Made by a program: the position numbers and the translations under genes
Part shown: positions 1 through 64,000 of the stretch, in pieces
Numbering within the stretch: position 1 is the first letter of the stretch
How the letters are laid out: every line of letters begins with the position of its first letter
Notes under the pieces: model-generated
The model's database searches: none
Seen by the model: the letters and a program-made list of their open reading frames with translations, nothing else
What the model was told of the DNA's origin: nothing
From: Megalobrama amblycephala
Taxonomy: Eukaryota > Chordata > Actinopteri > Cypriniformes > Xenocyprididae
DNA length: 64,000 bases
Direction of reading: 5' to 3'
Assembly (NCBI RefSeq): GCF_018812025.1
Contig: NC_063045.1
Location: forward strand, 16,975,046-17,039,045

Positions 1-756
1 TCACATTATAATTAGACATTTCCAGATCTAGACTGTGAGCAATCTGTTGGACGTTTACTGGGGAGGGGGGAAAGAGTAGAGAGAAGCCCTGCCCATGACT
101 GGTGAGGGAATCTGCCTTATTAGCTTAGCTCCTCCCCCAAATGGGCAGTACACAGTCCGCCATGTTTATCTCCTCGCCAGAGCATTTTACACCCAAATTC
201 AAGTTAAGAAATGTATTCTTATTAAAGCTACTAAAGTTATTTAAACAAAAGCAATGAGTGATTTTCAGTTTTTCTTTTGTTGTTTGGTTCATATTAACAG
301 CAGCAATAGGTAATGTATATTACGCTGCTGTCACTTTAATGTTACTTGCTGTTTATGTTCACAGATATAACTGACAGTGTTTGTGAACTTTGTGTGTTTT
401 TGACATAACCTTGTGTGTATTTGACAGTTTAAGTACAATAAGAAAAAAATCAGTTTATGACAAAGAAAGTGCCATCTGACAGCCAGCTTTCTGAGCGCGC
501 GCTTTGGATGTGTGCGCTCAGCAAACCATATATCAGATGTTTCAACTTTAAACAGTTATGGCTTTAAATCGCAAGCAAATAATAACTTTAATGATGATGA
601 AGAACTGCAATGTCATGTGACTGTGGCCACAATAGAGATGATAATCAAAACCAAACAGATTGTTAGTGTTTGGTATTTGAGTTGTAAAGGTGGGTAGCAG
701 CAGCTCATTTGCATTAAAACATACATTAAGAACATACAAAAGAACGTTCCTTCCAC
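1..756. other. 3' intergenic flank, no gene seen
   Basis: AT-rich DNA past the 3' end of vwde. Short frames on both strands overlap each other and have no domain, start context or splice support. Confidence 0.5.
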
Positions 757-1721
757 TTAAAGGTGCCCAAGAACGTTCTTTCACAAGATGTAATATAAGT
801 CTAAGGTGTCTCCTGAATGTGTCTGTGAAGTTTCAGCTCAAAATACCCCATAGATTTTTTTTAATTAATTTTTTTAACTGCCTATTTTGGGGCATCATTA
901 ACAATACACTGATTTACACTCGGCGCCGCCCCCTTAAATCGCGTGCTCCCTGCCACATGAGCTGTCGACTATATTACAGCGCATTTACAAAGTTCACACA
1001 GCTAATATAACCCTCAAATGGATCTTTACAAGATGTTCGTCATGCATGCTGTATGCATGCTTCGAATTATGTGAGTAAAGTATTTATTTGGATGTTAAAG
1101 TTTTATTCTGAGTGAATTTGAGGCTGTCCTCCGTGGCTAACGGCTAATGCTACACTGTTGGAGAGATTTATAAAGAATGAAGTTGTGTTTATGCATTATA
1201 CAGAATGCAAGTGTTTAAAAAATGAAAATAGCGACGGCTCTTGTCTCCGTGAATACAGTAAGAAACGATGGTAACTTTAACCACATTTAACAGTACATTA
1301 GCAACATGCTAACGAAACATTTAGAAAGACAATTTACAAATATCAGTAAAAATATCATGATATCATGGATTATGTCAGTTATTATTGCTCCATCTGCCAT
1401 TTTTCGCTGTTGTTCTTGCTTACCTAGTCTGATGATTCGACTGTGTGCAGCTCCAGACGTTAACTGGCTGCCCTTGTCTAATGCCTTTCATAATGTTGGG
1501 AACATCATGGGCTGGCATTATGCAAATATTGGGACGTACACCCCGACAGTGTTATGTTGAGATTCGCCTGTTCTTCGGAGGTCGTTTAAACAAATGAGAT
1601 TTATATAAGAAGGAGGAAACAATGGAGTTTGAGACTCACTGTATGTCTTTTCCATGTACTGAACTCTTGTTATTCAACTATGCCAAGGTAAATTAAATTT
1701 TTGAATCAAGGGCACCTTTAA
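757..1721. mobile_element. Non-autonomous DNA transposon, TIR TTAAAGGTGCCC
   Basis: The ends are perfect inverted copies: TTAAAGGTGCCC at 757-768 and GGGCACCTTTAA at 1710-1721. Length 965 bp, no transposase. I recognise it as an abundant teleost repeat type. Confidence 0.8.
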
Positions 1722-4700
1722 AAATGGGCTTTTAAAACATGGTAATAAATGATCTGTGGTGTATTGTGATCTGAAACTTTAGACACATTCTGGGGACACC
1801 TGAGACTTATATTACTGTAAAAAAGGGCATAAATAATATGTCCCTTTTAAGACTCCATATTTAGCTCAGCTCTGGTCCTGGAGAGTCTCAGTCCTGCAGT
1901 TTTACATGAAATATGGTGAAATATGACTCATGCATGTTTTGGTAAAACTGAAACTACTTAATTGAACTCTTCCAGCATTTCTATTTGTGTTGATATTCAT
2001 GTAGGCCTATGAGACAAAAATAAATGCAGATTGAAAGACATCAACCGAGACAATGTTGCTCCACAGTTTAGCTCCAAAACAACTAAGATCAGAGCAAAAG
2101 AACAGACTTTGTGTTCATATGTTTGCTTGCTTCTTTGGCACACGTTCAAATGAATATTTAACGCATGCGCGCTTCACTCGTTGTCTCTCTATGGAAGTGC
2201 CTGTCGCTGTTTGTCAGTAATTGCTGGCCTTGATAGTGCTTAAGTTTTATGATTAAAATCCAGGTTTCCGTTTTTCCCATAATCCTCGTGTTCCTATTCC
2301 CACTCTGTAGAAGTTCACACCACCTGTGGCGGTAAGTCTGACAGTGAGATGATGAAATTCTTTGTCATACGTCTTAGCGGGAGGTACGAGACAGGGAGGT
2401 ACGAGACAGGGAGGTACGCCTTTCCGTGCAAACACACACACATGGGCGGACACATTTGTAAGGTGCTTAAAGTTGTGAACTTGTTGCATTATCTTAACGT
2501 GCAGGAATTTTCAGTGTCTTCAACTGAAGAGTTATCTGAAAATCCCGTATGACTTTCCGCAATACTTTGTAAAAGTTGAAAGCCCTGCAGGACGACAGGC
2601 AGACCCTAAAGGGACCATGACCAAAAATGAAAAATCTGTCTATATTACTCTAACAGACCTTAGTCAGGTCATAATGAGTTTTACCTGGCTTAAAACGAAC
2701 ACAGTGTCTTTACAATGGCTGGCATGTGCTGTATAAAGGTCAGACTCCTACATCAGGTAATTTTCACAACTTTGTTTTGTGGTGTTTTTGTCTAATATGG
2801 CGCTACCTTGAGTATAATTCTCATCCATAATACTCATCCCTATTTTCCATGCAATTACAATGAATGGAGGCTGAGATGAAAAAGACAAAGAAAAAAAAGA
2901 CAACAGTAATATTATTACATTTTGTTAGTATTTAAAATAGGTGCTTTATAAGCCATTCCACTGAATGGATGACATGTATGTCCCCAGGACATTGTATGTA
3001 TAAATATGCATGAAAATTAACTGTAAAATACATTTTATTATTAAGCAAAATTTCATGAACATTACTCTAACTGCAAATTTAAATATATAATTTAAAACAT
3101 CATTAAAAACTACTCAGAACACTAAAAAAAATTGCATTTGTTACATGTCCCCGCTACCTAAACCTAAACTTTATCAAGAAATATAATCATTAAAATTTTT
3201 CAGATTTTTTATTATTTTTTTTTGTTGTATGACTCCATATACCATGAGAAATCCATAATATATTATATAAAATACACATTTTAGTCGTTTCCCCAGGTTT
3301 TCACTCACTCCTGTTACCCTCACGCATTGCCCCCTCTAAAAAACTTGGAACATGCCACATGACATATTTTCAACAGGAAGTTGCATCATTTGGATCTTTT
3401 GCAGGCCATAAGAAGACCAAAAGTAAGTCCTCTCATTTTAATTTCTGTATATTTGATGAAATTGTAACTATGACTGAGAAGGTCAATCACATCGTACTCT
3501 CCTGTTACCTAAATTATTTCTTAGATGTTATTTGTTTATTTTAAAAAAATATTAACTTTAGGTAAGTCACTAGAATTTGCTTAGTGTCGTCATGCTATTA
3601 GCATGTACTCCATGTGGCAATTTGTCATGTGTTTGAATTTTTTTTTGCTTAAAAGCTTTCTAAAAATCCTGTTACTTTCAGTCCTGTCTACAGGAATGAG
3701 TAGAGTCCTCTGTTTTGTTGTTTTAATAGTGTGAATAATAGTTGATATAATACTATTCACCTGTATCATGAATTTTACAGTTGAAATGACTTAAATTGTA
3801 GATTTATAGGATTAGTTTTACAGAGTAAATGCCATGCTTGCAGGGAGCCAGTCCACCACAAAATGATTTAATCTTTTTGTCTTTGTCTTTCTTATCTTTT
3901 GTAGAAGATGGAGAGAACCCATACTATGCAGTTGCCAGAAACACCCACCCATGGCATGCTGCAAAGGAAGGAGTGATACACACCTGCAACCCTCTCTTCA
4001 CACAGCACATCCCTTCAACACAGAAATCTCACTCACACACATGCACACACAGCCATGTACACACTCTCTTACTCACACACATATGGACACTCATTCCTGT
4101 TACTAAGTGTTCACTCCTGTTACTAATTTTTTTTTTTCTAAAAAATAAATTTAAACCACTGTTTTTATGTTTTGTATGGTGCATTTATATACAATTATTA
4201 AATAAATTAATTATTTTTAAAAAATTATATGCTTGAGGCTTGTCTTCTTTTAAATGAAAAAATTGTTTTGCATTTTTTTATTAAAATACACCTTGCCTTC
4301 ATATAAAGTGATTTTTTTTTCCTCACAAATATCAATTATTTGAACAAATAACCAACCATTTCTTTAAAATAAACACTTTCTTGAGGTGAATACAAAGGAA
4401 TTAATTGACATGCTTTTAAACGTGCTTTTTAAATGGCATGAGTTTTGGTAACAGGACTGAGAAAGGCGTGAAACCTTGTAAAAAATTTAATAAAGTTGCC
4501 TGAGATTGACCAATACTCATTTTGAATAGTTAAATATGTGTAATATTAGGTTCAGTGTTGAAAAAAATATAAAACAAAGTTTAATTTTGAAGAGTTTTAA
4601 TAAGCAAATGTCACCCATTCGGTGGAATGGCCCTTCTATATATTTAAAATACAATTAATTTCTGTGCTAAGGAACAAAGCTACGGAGCCCCTAAGGGGAC

Positions 4701-5280
4701 AAGGTGGTGGAAAAAAAAAAAAAAAAAAAAAAAGTCAAGCTTCTTCAAGGTTGAAGTTGGCCCGGGCTTTAACTATAACAGGAAATACTCCCAAAACATA
4801 CTGATAAGTTGTACATTTCTCTCAGTGAGAGGTACAGACAATATTCCTTATTATTTTCTATTGTTTGAAAATGAAAATAAATGCTTCAACATACAGTGAA
4901 GTCATTCAAATAATTTGATATTTAGAAGGATAAATGTTGATTCCAGAATCCACCCCCTTCAGTGCAGATGGAGGCTAGACAATGGCTCCACCATAGCAGT
5001 GTACAGTGAGACATTTACAAGTCATCACTTTTACCAATAATTGGAATAGAATTTCAAAAATAATTTATGAGTATTATTCTATTAGTCTCTCTTTAAATTG
5101 CTTTAATGCATTACTAACTATTTAACCATTTAACATGACTATTTTAAATGAATTAAGTGAACTTTAAGCTGTTGTAGTCAAATAGTCATTTCTGTCCTGT
5201 GCAGAGTGAATCCAGGCAGCATTTATATGTATGTGTCACTTTTGAAACATCGCAGCATGTAACTGGCCGTCAATCCTCAG
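1722..5280. other. Intergenic, AT-rich, no gene seen
   Basis: Contains a 15-bp direct repeat, about 2.7 units of GGGAGGTACGAGACA (about 2379-2418), a CA-rich stretch near 4020-4080 and a poly(A) run at about 4711-4732. No coding signature. Confidence 0.5.
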
Positions 5281-5762
5281 TGTTATGGAATGTAGACTCA
5301 GACACAGATATAAACAGTCAATGAAGAGCTTTATTGACAGCAACTAAGCAGATTGGAGATAACAGGTAAGTTGGTGGTTCAGTGAAACTTTAGAAGCAGA
5401 GTATAACTTGATAATGTAGACATTTCTTGTCTTACATCTCCAGGAGATTGTGGATGGAAAGACTGGTTGCTGATGGTACACACACACACCTTGTCTGGAA
5501 GGGTAAGTATGCTGGTATGGTTACTTGTAGAAGTACACAGGAGATACATGGGAGAGGAAGACACTGGAGATAGACACTAGAGAATAACGTTGGCAAAATC
5601 GCTGGAGAGCAGGGTAAGTAGTCCACTTTGTTGAAACGAGAATGGACAGTTAGCTGAGATGAGGTTGTGTGCTTTTATGGCTGGCTTGGTGATGGTGCAG
5701 TCGAGGTGCTGGTGTACGTCGTTAGTATTCTGGTGAGGTGTGAGCCTGGCAATTCTGTGACA
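5281..5762 (-). mobile_element. Solo LTR (minus orientation)
   Basis: On the minus strand it starts TGTCACAGAATT and ends CATAACA, with a TATA-like CATAAAAG early and AATAAAGC about 50 nt from the end. The flanks CTCAG (5276-5280) and CTTAG (5763-5767) look like a 5-bp target duplication with one mismatch. No internal retroelement sequence is present. Confidence 0.65.
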
Positions 5763-6243
5763 CTTAGCAGCATAAAAAACAAGTTTTATTCAATTGATTA
5801 TATAGGCTGTAGCCTCGATATTGAGCCCAGACCGCTTCCTTTTACAATCACTACATTGCTGTTGCTTTGTCAGTTCACCTCAATATCACAAAGTTCCGTT
5901 ATAATCAATGAAGCTGCCAACAATGCACAATGAATCTCTTACTTACATTGTGTCTACACTTTGATAATGAGTGGTTTTGCAAGCCTGCGTAACTCAGCAC
6001 TGAATAAAAACTCATTTGGCGTATTGAGCAGTGAGTGGATTCTGACTAACTTAAAACACCTCTGATTGGCCATTGTGTTCAAGAAATCAACAGCTATGTC
6101 TGTGATTGGGTACATTGCTCACCGCTGCAAAAACACGTTGTAAATAGATACATTTGATGTTCTCCGGAGCGCAAACACAAATATGCACTGGATCATTTGC
6201 TTGCGTTTGAGGGTGCTTAGCACCCCCCATAGAACAGGGCCTG
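5763..6243. other. Intergenic, no gene seen
   Basis: Unclassified sequence, possibly repeat-derived (for example the AGCACCCCCCAT stretch near 6220). No coding signal. Confidence 0.4.
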
Positions 6244-6332
6244 TGTCAATGTTTTTTTGCTTTCTCTCACAAAAGTTTTGCGTTGCAAAAAAGTTTCATG
6301 CAAAACTTTGAGAGAATGCAAAAGCATTGACA
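6244..6332. repeat. Small inverted repeat (hairpin)
   Basis: Starts TGTCAATG and ends CATTGACA; both arms carry CTCTC and AAAGTTTTGC complementary blocks around a central loop. Confidence 0.7.
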
Positions 6333-6357
6333 TTTTCCTATCCTCATGTCCCTTTTG

Positions 6358-6666
6358 GGGCTCCATTCAAAGCTGAATTTTCAGCATCATTACTCCAGTC
6401 TTTAGTGTCACACGATCCTTCAGTAATCATTCATAAATTCTGGTTTGTTGCGCAAGAAACATTTCTTATGTTGAAAACCATTGTTTTGCTTCATATTTTT
6501 GTGAAAACCGTAATGTTTTTTTTTTTTTTTTTCAGGATCCTTTGAGTTGAAAGTTCAAAAGAACAGCATTTAAATGGAGTCTTTTGTAACATTATGTTTA
6601 ACTGTAACTTTTGAGCAATTTAATGCATTCTTGCTGAATAAACATTCTCTTCCAAAAAAAAAAAAA
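6358..6666 (+). repeat. Retroposon-like 3' end with poly(A) tail
   Basis: An AATAAA (within TGCTGAATAAACATT) is followed by a 13-A tail at 6654-6666. The upstream 280 bp, including 'CAGCATCATTACTCCAGTCT', resembles a common cyprinid repeat often seen in 3' UTRs. The family name is uncertain. Confidence 0.55.
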
Positions 6667-7369
6667 ACACCTTTATTTTTGGATTTCAATTAACTTTTGA
6701 ATGATAGTCTGTGCGTGTTTGTATATAATTATTCATAATCATTAAATATACACAAATCGGCCTCCTTGTAACCCTTTCAAACCAAAATTTATTGTCCTCT
6801 GCGTTAACCAACAGTGTTGTTTAATGTTTACGGTCCTTTTCTCTATTTTTGCGCACCTCAGGTAATCGTATACGAACAGCTGGATTATTAGCTATGCATG
6901 AGAGGAACTATCTGCGGCTGACTCATTAATGGCCACCATCAATGGCCGTTAATTAGTTCAGATGCTTGTTTGTGTTGTCACCGAGATGTCTGTTTGTATT
7001 TGCCAAGTGATCTGCGGTAAAACTGCAGCCACTGCACGCTCCACCAGGCGTGACACAAACAGCATGTTTACGTGTTTTTTTAACATTCCAGTCACATTAA
7101 AGGGGACGTCCTCAGAGAAATAGAGTGCAACTGAGTTTCAGGCCACGTAGTCTGAGGAAGGATGGCAAAGGATGCTAAACTGTCCGTGCCTTGGCTTGAA
7201 TAACAAAAGAGACTGTTTTTCTGTCAAACTTAACTTTAAACTGCAATGCATTAAAAAAACCATCTGGCCAAAGAAATCAAAGGTCATTTAGAGGTGAAAT
7301 TTGTCATTTTTGCATCAGTAAACAGAATTGCACAAATGACAAATGTGAGTGGATGTAAGAATGAAGTCA
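6667..7369. other. Intergenic next to the vwde 3' end
   Basis: The segment 6850-7080 is repeat-free and has homeobox-like TAATTA/TTAAT cores and a mirrored pair of AATGGCC words. No gene seen. Confidence 0.4.
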
Positions 7370-7387
7370 TTTTTCGTAAAATACACA

Positions 7388-7393
7388 TTTATT
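7388..7393 (-). terminator. AATAAA poly(A) signal, inferred vwde 3' UTR end
   Basis: The minus strand reads AATAAATGTG here, about 200 nt past the stop codon. It is the first AATAAA downstream of the stop, giving an inferred 3' UTR of roughly 7593 down to about 7370. Confidence 0.55.
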
Positions 7394-7593
7394 TTGTTTG
7401 GAATCATTTTCACAAATATAGTAACGTTTGAAAACCGTTTGAAAAAACATTATATTATACCTTATACATAAATTAATATTTTCAGATATGATATTTACAA
7501 ATTGAAACAGATATTGTAACCCTGTCAGGTTAATAAGTAGTAAAATATGGGCCCAGTGTCCTCAGTGCAGCAATGACACATCATGTAATTTCC

Positions 7594-62426
<54,833 letters not shown>

Positions 62427-64000
62427 CTGAGGAAACAAAAAAAAAAAAAAAAAAAAAAAACAGAGAAAAAAAAATCAGAGTACATAATCTGAACAAATAA
62501 TCAAATGGTTAGGGGTTTGTTAAATAACATCAAGAAGATTATTAGTAATAGTTTATTTTCTGATTGTAAGTCTCCAGGGGCATGGCCTGTCAGATGGGTG
62601 TGGCTTGTGGATGGGCCTTGACCCTGCAGAATCCACACATGAATACACACTTGCTTGGTAGTAGGCATTTTTGGGAGTAAACAGAACTTCAGAAGTAGTA
62701 AGCACTTTTCTAAGTGGCAATGTCAAAATTTATCCAATGTGTTCCTTTGTCATTCAACTCACCAACCTCAAACAAAACAAGTACAGAAAAGTCAATAGAA
62801 AAAGTCAAATGAGACTACAAAAATGACAGTCTGCAGTCTACTCATTGTTAATTCATTGAAAAGTTACTATGGAAGTCTCGTTAAACCCAGAAACTCTATT
62901 GTAAATTCATGTGAAGTCTTTTAAAATGTGCGCTGTCAAAAAAGCCCCGTCCTTTGCGAAAACCACCAGTAAATAAAGTTTACGAGACTCAAATGGAAAA
63001 ATGCAACACCGGCAGTTTGAAAGACGCCAAAACGAAAGTCATTTCCAAGTACATTGTCACTAACAAACAAACAAACAAACCAAACAATCCCAGCTTTAAG
63101 CTATACAATACATCACTAAAAATTCAGCCTGCTGGATTCTGACCTTGCCAGCCTGCATTTGCCATTAAACAGAGAACGGATACATACGGAAAATATTACA
63201 GTATAATTAGAGCTGGGGAATATAACGTTCTCCATAACTGAGGTTCTTGAATAATGCAAACGAGTAAATACAAGCTTGTTTGGGTGCCTCTCAGGCCTTA
63301 TAAAACACAACAACATTTAATATAGTTTCAGCGACAGGCTGAAATGACTGTACTGTGGCAGCATTATGCTTGATTAATGCCATTATCGCTCCCATCTTGG
63401 CTCATTTCAAATCAGCGTTTTTATTAGTGGAGCATAACCTTACGTTCAGATCTCCGCGGGGTGGAAGTCTATTTAAATCACATATCTGAGATGCAAACGA
63501 AAATGAATGTACTGGGACGGTATGCTAAACTAAGCTAGAAATGGCAAATGTCTAAAAAAGGAGAAGGAAAACAATAAGAGATATGAGAGAAAATGGTCCT
63601 CAGAGAAGAACAATTAAGCACAGAAGTTAGTGCTAATGAATTTTAGCCTCATCAAAGAACTTCCTCCAGATGGTCTCATTTTGTGTAATTTTACACTTGG
63701 TAAAAAATTATAATAAAATAATTACAAAAAAAAAAAAATCGCCCCCTAGCACTGTTTAGGAAAGATATACTACCATCAGAGACAATCAAGTTCATTTTTG
63801 AAGACAAACTTGTGAGTCAAGCAGTGAAAGAACCACATCTGAAGAAGAAAATCTTACATTAAATGTTTTGTTAGAATAAAAATAATAAAATCAAATAAAA
63901 ATATTATTTTATGTGATGTATTTTAATAAACATTTTAAGTGAGTTTAAAAATGTATATTTTGTACGCAATATTTAGTAATTTCTATCATATAAATATCTG
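62427..64000. other. vwde intron upstream of exon a, nothing coding
   Basis: A run of 24 A (plus strand) at 62437-62460 next to the acceptor. 63350-63480 is repeat-free with TGATTAATGCC-type homeobox cores. No upstream vwde exon is visible before the window ends. Confidence 0.45.

Noticed and set aside
3829..4236. 135-codon plus-strand frame (MPCLQGASPPQND…)
   Set aside because: Low-complexity CA-rich and T-rich sequence, no domain, intergenic.

Overview
This window is vertebrate nuclear DNA, most likely from a cyprinid-type teleost (zebrafish, carp or barb group). The evidence is short phase-1 exons with GT...AG introns, AT-rich introns full of microsatellites, and dense non-autonomous DNA transposons of types I recognise from cyprinid genomes, such as hairpins starting TTAAAGGGTTAGTTCACCC. 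There are no bacterial features, no CRISPR array and no rRNA or complete tRNA gene.

One protein-coding gene fills the window on the minus strand. Its domain order fits vwde (von Willebrand factor D and EGF domain-containing protein), a secreted extracellular protein. I traced 20 exons from 62426 down to a TGA stop at 7594-7596. Every exon junction is phase compatible, giving a continuous frame of 1,067 codons plus stop. The 5' end (signal peptide, VWD domain, promoter) lies beyond base 64000. In order the window encodes: a vwde core region (exons at 62.4, 55.6, 54.2 and 49.2 kb); a cadherin/dystroglycan-like beta-sandwich (43.2 kb); two EGF domains (39.1 kb); three thrombospondin-type 'CFPGV' EGFs (35.1, 23.2 and 20.9 kb) separated by Ser/Thr/Pro-rich linkers (31.8 and 21.4 kb); nine tandem 32-residue WIF1-like EGFs (19.8 to 8.4 kb), eight of them on exons of exactly 96 bp; and a 7-codon last exon followed by a poly(A) signal at 7388-7393.

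The rest is introns and 3' flanking DNA. It holds foldback and TIR elements (757-1721, 9599-11293, 15055-15812, 15890-17150, 24743-27361, 29017-29852, 39274-40353, 40670-41932, 43370-45006, 53088-54080, 55958-57339), two TTAA-flanked piggyBac-like elements, two solo LTRs, two broken Tc1/mariner transposases, a dead L2/CR1-like LINE with target-site duplications, and long microsatellites. Several elements are nested, so insertion order can be read. Five repeat-poor stretches in introns and flanks look like possible conserved non-coding DNA, but only cross-species alignment can show that.

I found no sign of an unknown multi-gene system. The most useful results are the complete 3' gene model, a probable GC-AG intron after the 31.8 kb exon, the repeated EGF-linker module, and the readable transposon nesting.
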